From DASQBT01 sp049578545 (GTDB taxonomy: Bacteria; Pseudomonadota; Gammaproteobacteria; Burkholderiales; Thiobacillaceae), in assembly GCA_049578545.1 (NCBI GenBank), contig JBAUMF010000107.1:1-32744 (forward strand): a stretch of 32,744 bases of DNA, in the 5' to 3' direction. This document shows, piece by piece, positions 8,444 to 15,043 of the stretch. The translations under genes and the position numbers were made by a program. Under the pieces are notes generated by a model. The model had not been told where the DNA came from, ran no database searches, and saw only the letters and a list, made by a program, of their open reading frames with translations. How positions within the stretch are numbered: the first letter of the stretch is position 1; each line of letters opens with the position of its first letter.

Positions 8444-9268
8444 ATGCAAGAACTGCAACAAGTCATTGAAGAAGCCTTTGAACGTCGCGCTGAAATAACA
8501 CCGCGCAATGTCGAGCCCCAGATCAAGGACGCTGTCCTAAGCGTGATGGATCTGCTCGACATGGGCCAGCTTCGTGTCGCCAATCGCGCTGATGGGCAAA
8601 ACTGGGTCACCAACCAGTGGATCAAGAAGGCCGTACTCCTGTCTTTCCGTCTGGAAGACAACTTCTTCATCAAGGGTGGGTTTACCAATTACTATGACAA
8701 GGTGCCCAGCAAGTTTGCCGACTTCAACTCCAAGGATTTCCGCGAGGGGGGCTTTCGTGTAGTTCCTCCTGCTGCTGCGCGCAAGGGTTCGTACATTGCG
8801 AAGAATGTGGTGCTGATGCCCTCCTACATCAACATCGGCGCCTATGTCGATGAGGGCACCATGGTGGACACTTGGGCAACCGTGGGTTCCTGTGCACAGA
8901 TCGGCAAGAACGTGCATCTCTCAGGTGGGGTTGGCATTGGCGGTGTGCTCGAACCGGTTCAGGCCAACCCCACCATCATCGGCGACAACTGCTTTATCGG
9001 CGCGCGCTCGGAGGTGGTTGAGGGCGTGATTGTCGAGGACAATTGCGTCATCTCAATGGGGGTCTATATCGGCCAGTCGACCAAGATCTACGACCGCGAA
9101 ACAGGCGAGGTGCATTATGGCCGCGTCCCTGCTGGTTCCGTAGTCGTTTCCGGAAACCTGCCCAGCAGGGACGGTAAATACAGCCTCTACTGCGCTGTCA
9201 TCGTGAAGAAGGTTGACGAGAAAACGCTGAGCAAGGTAGGCATCAACGAACTGCTGCGTGGTATTTGA
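8444..9268 (+). CDS. dapD: 2,3,4,5-tetrahydropyridine-2,6-dicarboxylate N-succinyltransferase
   Basis: 274 residues from the ATG at 8444, the same length as the E. coli enzyme. A GAGG at 8433-8436 gives ideal spacing, so the in-frame TTG at 8438 is rejected as start. The C-terminal half is a left-handed beta-helix of hexapeptide repeats (IGAYVDEGTMVDTWATVGSCAQIGKN read across several turns; GGVGIGGVLEP; VIVEDNCVISMGVYIG). It succinylates tetrahydrodipicolinate using succinyl-CoA, the step just before DapC. The dapC stop lies about 42 bases upstream, so the two genes form a lysine/cell-wall unit. Confidence 0.95.
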   Translation: MQELQQVIEEAFERRAEITPRNVEPQIKDAVLSVMDLLDMGQLRVANRADGQNWVTNQWIKKAVLLSFRLEDNFFIKGGFTNYYDKVPSKFADFNSKDFREGGFRVVPPAAARKGSYIAKNVVLMPSYINIGAYVDEGTMVDTWATVGSCAQIGKNVHLSGGVGIGGVLEPVQANPTIIGDNCFIGARSEVVEGVIVEDNCVISMGVYIGQSTKIYDRETGEVHYGRVPAGSVVVSGNLPSRDGKYSLYCAVIVKKVDEKTLSKVGINELLRGI

Positions 9269-9285
9269 TTTGCCTTAAGGATTTT

Positions 9286-10059
9286 ATGAAAAGCAAAACC
9301 GTCATTGCTGTCACACTTATTTTGTTGCTGGCAGCCTGCAAGACCAATCCCATTTCGGGTCGCAAGCAACTGGTACTTGTATCCGAAGAACAGGCGCAAC
9401 AGGCTTCAGCCCAGTCCTATGCCCAAACGCTGGGGACTGCCAAACAAAAAGGCAACCTCGATGCCAATCCGGCACTGACCCAACGGGTCAAGCGTATTAC
9501 CGACCGATTGATCATCCAGGCAGGCAACATGAGTCCTGCAAGCAGAAACTGGCAGTGGTCGGTCGCAGTCATCAATGAGCCCACATTGAATGCCTGGTGC
9601 ATGCCAGGAGGAAAGATGGTTATCTACAGCGGCATCATTCAGACCCTGAACCTGACGGACGACGAAATCGCGCAGATCATGGGCCATGAAATCTCCCATG
9701 CCCTATTGGGACACGGGCGCGAGCGCATGTCACGTGCCATGGCGACCCAAGCGGGCTTGCAACTGGGCTCGGTACTGGCCGGAAGGGACATAACGGGCTT
9801 GTCCCCGGTAGCCGACATTGCCCTCACCCTGCCCAACAGCCGTGAGTCTGAATCCGAAGCCGACCGTTATGGTATCGAGCTCGCCGCGCGTGCAGGATAT
9901 GATCCCCATGCTGCGGTGCGGTTATGGGAAAAAATGAGCCAGGCGAGCAAAGGTCAGCCTCCGCAGTTCCTCAGCACCCACCCTTCCCCCGCCAACCGGA
10001 TTCAGGCGTTAAACGCGCTGGTTCCCCAAATGATGCCGCTCTATGAAAAGGCGCGTTAA
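9286..10059 (+). CDS. M48-family zinc metalloprotease, lipoprotein
   Basis: 257 residues from the ATG at 9286, preceded by TAAGGA. A hydrophobic signal followed by LLLAAC makes Cys18 the likely lipidation site. The zinc-binding HExxH is at 134-138 (MGHEISHALLGHGRERM), and the downstream ESEADRYGIE supplies the third ligand. A C-terminal STHPSPANRIQAL block is typical of YcaL/LoiP/BepA-type proteases of the periplasm, which act on misfolded outer-membrane proteins; which of these it resembles most cannot be settled here. It follows dapD by 17 bases and may be cotranscribed. Confidence 0.9.
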   Translation: MKSKTVIAVTLILLLAACKTNPISGRKQLVLVSEEQAQQASAQSYAQTLGTAKQKGNLDANPALTQRVKRITDRLIIQAGNMSPASRNWQWSVAVINEPTLNAWCMPGGKMVIYSGIIQTLNLTDDEIAQIMGHEISHALLGHGRERMSRAMATQAGLQLGSVLAGRDITGLSPVADIALTLPNSRESESEADRYGIELAARAGYDPHAAVRLWEKMSQASKGQPPQFLSTHPSPANRIQALNALVPQMMPLYEKAR

Positions 10060-10090
10060 CTGCTACGGTGCGTAACCAGTAGTTGAGGCT

Positions 10091-10591
10091 TCAGGTGCCA
10101 CTGATCACTACAGGGGTTCCAACCTCAACCAAATCGAACAGCTCGGCGACATCCGCATTGCGCATGCGGATACAGCCATGTGAAGCAGGTTTGCCGATGG
10201 AGTGTTCTTCACTGGTGCCATGAATGTAAATATAGCGGTCATGGCTATCCACCCGACCGCCCCGATTGGATCCCTCTTCCAATCCCTCCAGCCATAAAAT
10301 GCGAGTCAATATCCAGTCTCTTTCGGAATCTTCTTCGCCCATTGATGGGCTCCAGATCTCGCCTGTTGGTCTACGTGACCTGAATACCGCGTAGAGTGGC
10401 TGATCTTCACCAATTTTTTCAGCAATCCGGTGACGGCCGCGAGGTGTGCAATAACTGCCACTCTGTTCGCCCAGTCCGTTTCTAGCGGTGGAGACGGGAT
10501 ATTCGCGAATCAGCATGTCCCCATCCGGATAAGGCTCCCACAGGTAGAGCCGCTGCAGCCGGGTGTCGATGTCGATGCGGTAATCCGTCAT
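10091..10591 (-). CDS. L,D-transpeptidase (YkuD/ErfK) family protein
   Basis: 166 residues from the ATG at 10591, which has GAGGAAAGAC upstream and overlaps the tadA stop as ATGA. The catalytic YkuD signature is clear: IYIHGTSEEHSIGKPASHGCIRMRN, with His and the nucleophile Cys in SHGC. Such enzymes form 3-3 cross-links in peptidoglycan or attach lipoproteins to it. Oddly, no signal peptide is visible, although the known substrates are periplasmic. Either the protein is exported in another way or it has a different role; short unsignalled family members are known in proteobacteria. Confidence 0.88.
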   Translation of the reverse strand: MTDYRIDIDTRLQRLYLWEPYPDGDMLIREYPVSTARNGLGEQSGSYCTPRGRHRIAEKIGEDQPLYAVFRSRRPTGEIWSPSMGEEDSERDWILTRILWLEGLEEGSNRGGRVDSHDRYIYIHGTSEEHSIGKPASHGCIRMRNADVAELFDLVEVGTPVVISGT

Positions 10592-11109
10592 ATTTTCGTC
10601 TTTCCTCTCCCAAGGCAGGAAGCCTTCGAGGCGAACTCGATGCCAGCTCGATTTGCAGCCTCTCTTCGACGTTCGGCAAAAAAATCGCTCACCAGCTGAG
10701 CACATTCATCTGCCAGCACCCCTCCTTCAATTTGCGCATGAAAATTAAGTCTGGATTCAGCGAACAGGTTGACAATACTGCCCGCTGCACCGCTCTTGTA
10801 CTCTGCTGCGCCATAAACTACCCGGCTCATGCGCGCATGAAAAATCGCTCCGGCGCACATGGCGCATGGTTCGAACGTGGCATACAGCGTGCAATTGACC
10901 AGCCGGTAATTACTCAGATATTTTGCGGCATCACGCAGCGCAACGATTTCCGCATGTGCGCTGGGATCCTGGCTGCTGATGGGCTGATTGAATCCCCGGC
11001 CAATGATCTCGCTGTCTTTCACCACCACAGCCCCTACCGGCACTTCCCCCCGTTCCCAGGCCTTGCGTGCCTCGAGCAATGCAACTCGCATGAATTTCTC
11101 GTCGTCCAT
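10588..11109 (-). CDS. tadA: tRNA-specific adenosine deaminase
   Basis: 173 residues. Zinc deaminase motifs are complete: HAEIVAL (His52, catalytic Glu54) and PCAMCAGAI (Cys82, Cys85). The product converts A34 to inosine in tRNA-Arg(ACG), allowing decoding of CGN codons. Residues SAHAEI and RVVYGAAEYKSGAAGS fit TadA well. The C-terminal extension (RREAANRAGIEFASK) is common in beta- and gammaproteobacterial TadA. It starts two bases after the tauE stop and overlaps the L,D-transpeptidase gene, so it is in the middle of a minus-strand run. Confidence 0.93.
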   Translation of the reverse strand: MDDEKFMRVALLEARKAWERGEVPVGAVVVKDSEIIGRGFNQPISSQDPSAHAEIVALRDAAKYLSNYRLVNCTLYATFEPCAMCAGAIFHARMSRVVYGAAEYKSGAAGSIVNLFAESRLNFHAQIEGGVLADECAQLVSDFFAERRREAANRAGIEFASKASCLGRGKTKI

Positions 11110-11110
11110 T

Positions 11111-11866
11111 TCAGCTGAAGATGAGTTTCAGTCCAATAAGTATGGTAACAATCTCGAAGGAACGCTTGATCAACACATTACCTTTCCTGATTGCCATGTG
11201 GCTGCCCGCATAACCACCGAGGATCGAACCCGCCAGCAGGGCTGGCATCCAGTGCCAGGCGATGGTACCCAGATAACCCAGCACCAATGCGCCGGTGCCG
11301 TTCCAGAATACCCCGCATAACACCAAGGTATAGGCGACTGCACGCTTGTAATCCAGTCCGAAGTGTCGAATGAGCCACATGGTAAGGAACAGCCCCGTGC
11401 CTGAAGTAATTGATCCATTCAGAAATCCGACACCAAACAGCCCTGCCATTCCGGAGTACAGCCCAATGCCCGTCCAGTTTCGGGGTTCGTATTCCATACC
11501 CAGCTTGGGCCGGAAAATGGAATAAACACCCAGGCCTAGAGTCAGCAAACCCAATACAATGATGGCGCTACGTTCAGGTGCTTTCAGTATCAGCGATGCG
11601 CCAAGCACAACGCCTGGCAACCCTGCTCCCAAAATGATGAACGATTCCCGCCAGGCCAGCCCGCCTTCTTTCATGTGGCGCAGGGTGGCGCCCAATCCGA
11701 GGGCGACACTGGCCACTTTGTGCGTGGCCAGTGCAATGCCGAATGGCAGTCCAAGGAATATCAGCAGGGGAAACTGGATCAGTCCGGCCCCGCCTCCGGA
11801 CAACGCGGAAAACCAGTTGGCAACGGAGGACGCGAGAAACAGCAGAATCTGGTGCGGCAGATCCAT
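11111..11866 (-). CDS. TauE/SafE-family membrane permease
   Basis: 251 residues with about eight hydrophobic segments and the conserved N-terminal GGGAGLIQFPLL of the family; a second motif GSITSGTGLFLT sits at the start of the second repeat. Family members are implicated in export of sulfite, sulfoacetate or other organosulfur anions; the substrate is not evident here. The ATG at 11866 is immediately preceded by TTA and the end of a MITE-like element, so the present 5' leader of this gene is entirely element sequence. Without the element the gene would overlap the DUF190 stop as TAATG. Confidence 0.88.
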   Translation of the reverse strand: MDLPHQILLFLASSVANWFSALSGGGAGLIQFPLLIFLGLPFGIALATHKVASVALGLGATLRHMKEGGLAWRESFIILGAGLPGVVLGASLILKAPERSAIIVLGLLTLGLGVYSIFRPKLGMEYEPRNWTGIGLYSGMAGLFGVGFLNGSITSGTGLFLTMWLIRHFGLDYKRAVAYTLVLCGVFWNGTGALVLGYLGTIAWHWMPALLAGSILGGYAGSHMAIRKGNVLIKRSFEIVTILIGLKLIFS

Positions 11867-11869
11867 TAA

Positions 11870-12140
11870 GAGCCTATTTCAGCAGGAATTGAAAAATGCG
11901 TTGCTGTCAAAGCGCGAATGATCGCGCGAAGGGGCGACGCAGGTCGTGCCTATTCTACGCGGCCAAGTCGCGGGACAAAGGGAGCGCCGGACTTTGGCGC
12001 AACCCGGAGGGACGGGACAAGGCGGGCGGCTGACTTTGTTGCGCGGCTTGCGAAGGGGGCGGCCACTCGCTGCGCCGCGTGTCGTGTCATCCACCCCGCC
12101 TTGCCGCCGTCGCACGTCCAGTTCCTACTGAACCAGGCTC
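11870..12140. mobile_element. 271-bp MITE-like element with 22-bp terminal inverted repeats and TAA duplication
   Basis: The left end (11870-11891) and the reverse complement of the right end (12119-12140) share GAGCCT-N2-TTCAG-N-AGGAA-N-TG, 18 of 22 positions. The 3-base sequence TAA flanks both sides (11867-11869 and 12141-12143). No transposase is encoded; frames crossing the element are low-complexity Arg/Gly/Ala text. An internal hairpin GCGCGA-ATGA-TCGCGC lies near 11910-11925. Excision with one TAA joins the DUF190 stop and the tauE start as TAATG, good evidence for insertion into an intact operon. A 3-base TNA duplication and GAG-type ends suggest mobilisation by an IS5-family (IS1031/IS427-like) transposase, which is inference. 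Confidence 0.8.
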
Positions 12141-12460
12141 TAACTGCCGGTTGTCCCGGTTTCTGCAGAGGATGTAAGAATGTAGAACAGGCGCAAGCCT
12201 TCTGCCGTAATTCTGGCCAGCAACGCATCGGCTTGATCCGCACTGGCCGCAAACATCACCTCTACCGGCAGTTTGCCAGCCAGCTCATAAAACGTATCCT
12301 CGTGCATGCGTCCATGATGGCCATACCCGGCCAGGGCCCGGAAAGCCGATCCACCCGGAATGCCCAGATCACGGCCTGTCTCCAGCAGCCACTCGTAAAC
12401 CAGTTTGCCCTTGTGTTTATGGTCCTCTTCAGTAAACAGACGCAACATGACATTCCCCAT
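12140..12460 (-). CDS. DUF190 domain protein
   Basis: 106 residues from the ATG at 12460 (GAGG six bases upstream); ATG at 12448 (MLRLFTEEDHKHKGK) is an alternative start. The sequence LVYEWLLETGRDLGIPGGSAFRALAGYG is typical of DUF190, a small PII-like alpha/beta fold often found beside crcB. A role in fluoride or ion homeostasis is suggested by this association only. The gene begins three bases after crcB ends. The stop codon is a hybrid: TA comes from the host target site and G from the last base of the MITE-like element; the protein sequence itself is not changed relative to the inferred ancestral TAA. Confidence 0.85.
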   Translation of the reverse strand: MGNVMLRLFTEEDHKHKGKLVYEWLLETGRDLGIPGGSAFRALAGYGHHGRMHEDTFYELAGKLPVEVMFAASADQADALLARITAEGLRLFYILTSSAETGTTGS

Positions 12461-12462
12461 GC

Positions 12463-12840
12463 TCAACCTCGAATCAGTTTCAGGGTCCAGAGCCCAAGCC
12501 CTGTCGCTCCCAGCGAGCCAAACAGGTGAAGCGCCGCTGTCACCAGCGCCCAATAATATTGCCCGCGAGCGATCATGGTGGCCACTTCTGCAGAAAAGGT
12601 GGAGAAGGTTGTCAGCGCGCCAAGAAAGCCCGTGATGAGCAACAATCGCCATTCTGGCGCCAGTCCTGGATGTTGGGAAAAAAAGGCAATCGCGAGTCCG
12701 ATCAGGTAGCCGCCAAGCAAGTTTGCCGTGAGCGTTCCTGTGGGAAGTGAGGGATAGACCGGATTGAGCCAGAGTCCAAGCCCCCAGCGCAGCCAGGCAC
12801 CCAGTACCGCTCCCGCTCCCACGGCGACAAATCCATTCAT
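12463..12840 (-). CDS. crcB: Fluoride channel CrcB/FluC
   Basis: 125 residues from the ATG at 12840 (MNGFVAVGAGAVLGAWLRWG). Four hydrophobic segments and the family signature GFLGALTTFSTFS are present, together with the Asn-containing TLTANLLGGYLIG. CrcB forms dual-topology dimers that let fluoride leave the cytoplasm. It is coupled to the DUF190 gene. No crcB-type fluoride riboswitch can sit directly upstream because the DUF302 gene ends only about 30 bases before the start. Confidence 0.93.
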   Translation of the reverse strand: MNGFVAVGAGAVLGAWLRWGLGLWLNPVYPSLPTGTLTANLLGGYLIGLAIAFFSQHPGLAPEWRLLLITGFLGALTTFSTFSAEVATMIARGQYYWALVTAALHLFGSLGATGLGLWTLKLIRG

Positions 12841-12870
12841 GGCAACTGATTTTACCTGTCTTTGCAGCAC

Positions 12871-13335
12871 TTACTCTATGGCTTCCTTGATAATGCCCGA
12901 AAGCAATCCATCGACATCCGATAGTGCTTTCCTGAGCGCCTTGTTTTTGCTTGCCGCAGGCTTCCGGTACGCGATATAGACGGTATCTCCGTCGTTCGGG
13001 ATTGTGTAGACAGAAATAATATCGGGGCACATGACGATAGCATGTGGGTCAGCCTCCATCATTTCTCGTGATATCTTTGCACTGCAAAACTCGAACTGCT
13101 CCCCATTGACATAGACCTGCTTGGTTGCGCCCAGATCCCTGCCTGTGCGGGCCAGCATGTCCGCGATGTAGTTGGTGTGGTTGATCTTGAGCCCTCTGCC
13201 TTCAATCGCGGCAACCACCATGTCACGCACATCCTCAAATTTTCCGTGGGTTTTGAAAAGTTCGCTTGAATCTTCCCTCGCCTGGGCAGCCATCGATATC
13301 AAACCCAAAAACATAACCAACATCAACTTGTTCAT
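12871..13335 (-). CDS. Exported DUF302-type protein
   Basis: 154 residues with a clear signal peptide (MNKLMLVMFLGLISMAAQA, cleavage expected after AQA). The mature part carries the features I associate with DUF302: an N-terminal KFEDVRDMVVAAIEGRGLKI, a central FCSAKISREMMEADPHAIVMCP, and a C-terminal IAYRKPAASKNKALRKAL. Proteins of this kind are often small periplasmic proteins in chemolithotrophs; the function is not established. Two cysteines could form a disulfide or bind a ligand. It heads the minus-strand run that includes crcB and is divergent from the ModE-like gene. Confidence 0.78.
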   Translation of the reverse strand: MNKLMLVMFLGLISMAAQAREDSSELFKTHGKFEDVRDMVVAAIEGRGLKINHTNYIADMLARTGRDLGATKQVYVNGEQFEFCSAKISREMMEADPHAIVMCPDIISVYTIPNDGDTVYIAYRKPAASKNKALRKALSDVDGLLSGIIKEAIE

Positions 13336-13430
13336 TCATAGCCCCATCAAAATAAAAAGGCATGTTTCGACCATAATACCCGAGCCCGATGGATGCAGCG
13401 GTTGTATATGACGGCTGTTAGACTAATCAC

Positions 13431-13778
13431 ATGGATAAAACCCTGCAGGCCCATGGCCGTGTCTGGCTGACCCTGGATGGAAAAAACTTCATGGGGCTTG
13501 GCCGTGCCGAGCTGCTAAGGCGCATCGCTGAAACCGGTTCGATCGCAAGGGCTGCAAAAGCCATGAGAATGAGTTACAAGGCTGCCTGGGATGCGGTAGA
13601 TGCGATGAATACAACCTATGGACATGCTTTGGTCGAGAGCGCGACGGGAGGATCACGTGGTGGAGGCAGCCTGGTTACCCCTGAGGGTCTTGAATTGTTA
13701 CGCCAATACGAAAAACTGCAACGACAACACCAAAGCTGGCTGGTCAGGACTAGTAAACAGCTACGGAAAGTCAAATAG
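13431..13778 (+). CDS. modE: Single-domain ModE-type transcriptional regulator
   Basis: 115 residues containing only the winged-helix DNA-binding part of ModE. LLRRIAETGSIARAAKAM, SYKAAWDAVDAMN and ATGGSRGGGS align by eye with the E. coli ModE N-terminus (SYKSAWDAINEMN, ATGGKGGGG). The two C-terminal molybdate-binding (TOBE/Mop) domains are absent: the protein ends shortly after the dimerisation helix (KLQRQHQSWLV). ModE regulates molybdate uptake, cofactor synthesis and molybdoenzymes. Conservation of the recognition region fits with the two ModE-box-like sites in this window. How it would sense molybdenum without the ligand domains is open; a partner protein is possible. Confidence 0.88.
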   Translation: MDKTLQAHGRVWLTLDGKNFMGLGRAELLRRIAETGSIARAAKAMRMSYKAAWDAVDAMNTTYGHALVESATGGSRGGGSLVTPEGLELLRQYEKLQRQHQSWLVRTSKQLRKVK

Positions 13779-13802
13779 GTGACTGTATTTTCAAGATATC
13801 GC

Positions 13803-13831
13803 TTGGCAATGGCGGGCGTTTTCATTAGTAT
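13803..13831 (+). promoter_or_regulatory. Possible sigma-70-type promoter for the cytochrome gene
   Basis: TTGGCA (13803-13808) and TAGTAT (13826-13831) are separated by exactly 17 bases. They lie after the modE stop and about 45 bases before the cytochrome start codon, which itself has the ribosome binding site GAGGGAGG. The match is by eye, with no experimental support. Confidence 0.45.
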
Positions 13832-13875
13832 GAGCGGATATTCTTATTTTTCATATCTTAGAGGGAGGAAGCTAC

Positions 13876-14280
13876 ATGAAGTATTCACTGATTGCGGGTT
13901 TGGTTCTGGCCATGGGCCTGTCTGCATGCGGCAAAAAACAGGAGGCCGCAGCTCCGGAGCCAGCGCCTGCTCCAGCAGCTGAAGCTCCTGCACCAATGGC
14001 TGCACCCGCTCCCGAAGCAGCGGCTCCTGCACCAGCCGCGTTCGATGCTGCAGCAACATACAAGAACAATTGTGCAAGCTGCCACGGTGACAAGGGCGAA
14101 GGCGTCGCAACCTTTCCCAAACTGGCTGGCAAGACTGCAGCAGATGTGAAAGCCAAACTGGCTGATTACAAGGCCGGCAAGACCGTTGGTCCGCAAACCG
14201 CTGTTATGGCACCCAATGCCGGCAAGCTCAGCGACAGCGAAATCGACGCAATGGCAACCTATATCGCCACATTGAAGTAA
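13876..14280 (+). CDS. Small c-type cytochrome lipoprotein
   Basis: 134 residues. The signal ends in a lipobox-like LSAC (Cys16), so membrane attachment is expected. An Ala/Pro/Glu-rich linker of about 35 residues (AAAPEPAPAPAAEAP and similar) tethers a compact cytochrome c domain with one haem motif, CASCH, and a later methionine in AVMAPNAGKLSD likely serving as axial ligand. The final helix is DSEIDAMATYIATLK. It should shuttle electrons in the periplasm at the membrane surface. It lies between the ModE-like gene and the moa genes, near the CO dehydrogenase cluster; a link to CO oxidation is speculation. Confidence 0.9.
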   Translation: MKYSLIAGLVLAMGLSACGKKQEAAAPEPAPAPAAEAPAPMAAPAPEAAAPAPAAFDAAATYKNNCASCHGDKGEGVATFPKLAGKTAADVKAKLADYKAGKTVGPQTAVMAPNAGKLSDSEIDAMATYIATLK

Positions 14281-14293
14281 GCAACTAAGAAAG

Positions 14294-14321
14294 CCCGCCG
14301 CTTCCCGAAGGAAGCGGCGGG
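14294..14321. terminator. Bidirectional terminator hairpin
   Basis: A perfect 12-base-pair stem, CCCGCCGCTTCC and GGAAGCGGCGGG, encloses a CGAA tetraloop. It lies 13 bases after the cytochrome stop and 12 bases beyond the convergent moaE stop. On the minus strand it is followed by TTTCTTAG, a modest U-rich tail, so it works best as the end of the moeA-moaD-moaE transcript and probably also of the cytochrome transcript. Confidence 0.75.
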
Positions 14322-14333
14322 TCAATCCTCGCA

Positions 14334-14786
14334 TTACTGTTTCCAGCGATCGGCTGCCTTATCGTCTGTGCTTCGTGCCTCTACCCAGCGTTCGCCTTCC
14401 GGTGTCGTTTCCTTTTTCCAGAATGGTGCCCGGGTCTTGAGAAAATCCATGATGAATTCGCACGCGGCAAAGGCATCGCCCCGGTGGCCCGAGGCCACAC
14501 CGACAAACACGATCTGATCGAGCGGCCGTAATTGGCCAACCCGATGTATGACCGTCGCATCCAGCACTTGCCAGCGCTCTCCAGCCTTCTCGACGATGTT
14601 TTCAATGGCCTTGGTGGTCATCGCCGGGTAGTGCTCCAGAAACAGTGCGCTCACTCCACTGCCATCGTTCATGTCACGCACCCGCCCGACAAAGCAGGCA
14701 ACGCCGCCGACTGCCGGATCAGATGCACCCAAAGCAGCCAGTTCGCTGCCGGCATGGAAATCAGCTTGTTGAACAAGGACTTTCAT
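14334..14786 (-). CDS. moaE: Molybdopterin synthase catalytic subunit
   Basis: 150 residues from the ATG at 14786, overlapping the moaD stop as TGATG. Family motifs are present: ACFVGRVRD near the start, LEHYPAM, the HRVGQLRPLDQIVFVGVAS core and FMKT-like segment DFLKTRAPFWKKE with the catalytic lysines. With MoaD it converts cyclic pyranopterin monophosphate to molybdopterin in the cytoplasm. It is the last gene of the moeA-moaD-moaE run. Confidence 0.95.
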   Translation of the reverse strand: MKVLVQQADFHAGSELAALGASDPAVGGVACFVGRVRDMNDGSGVSALFLEHYPAMTTKAIENIVEKAGERWQVLDATVIHRVGQLRPLDQIVFVGVASGHRGDAFAACEFIMDFLKTRAPFWKKETTPEGERWVEARSTDDKAADRWKQ

Positions 14787-15043
14787 CAACCGCCGGTAAC
14801 CGGGGGAAATATGGCGACTTCATCTCCGTCGCTCAAAGGAGTAATCAGTCCGGCCAACTGCTGATTCACCGCAAGCCGGTTGCCACTGTCAACCCCTGCC
14901 TCCCTGGCCCAGACGCCGCCACGTTTGCGCAGCAAATCAAGCAACGCGGCGATATTGGCCTTCTCCGCGGAAAACTCGATGACTTCAGATTCCAGCCCAA
15001 CGGCTTCCCTCAAACGGGCGAAATACAGCACCCTAACTTTCAT
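14786..15043 (-). CDS. moaD: Molybdopterin synthase sulfur carrier subunit
   Basis: 85 residues with a ubiquitin-like fold pattern: VRVLYFARLREAVG at the start, DGDEVAIFPPVTGG at the end. The C-terminal Gly-Gly is the thiocarboxylated tail that donates sulfur in molybdopterin synthase. The start overlaps the moeA stop by four bases (ATGA) and the stop overlaps moaE, so the three genes are translationally coupled. Confidence 0.95.
   Translation of the reverse strand: MKVRVLYFARLREAVGLESEVIEFSAEKANIAALLDLLRKRGGVWAREAGVDSGNRLAVNQQLAGLITPLSDGDEVAIFPPVTGG

Noticed and set aside
11918..12529. 203-codon plus-strand frame across the MITE-like element
   Set aside because: Translation is biased Arg/Ala/Gly text that runs into the antisense of DUF190; no domain and no ribosome binding site.
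12841..12870. Fluoride riboswitch upstream of crcB
   Set aside because: Only 30 bases separate crcB from the DUF302 gene, too short for the riboswitch, and no matching structure is seen.
12140..13030. 296-codon minus-strand frame covering DUF190 and crcB
   Set aside because: Only the last 106 codons look like a protein (DUF190). The upstream part is crcB and the DUF302 gene read in another frame.
13400..13424. ModE-like site upstream of the modE gene (GGTTGTAT half-site)
   Set aside because: One half-site is similar, but the second half (TGTTAGAC) does not match. Autoregulation is possible but not supported.
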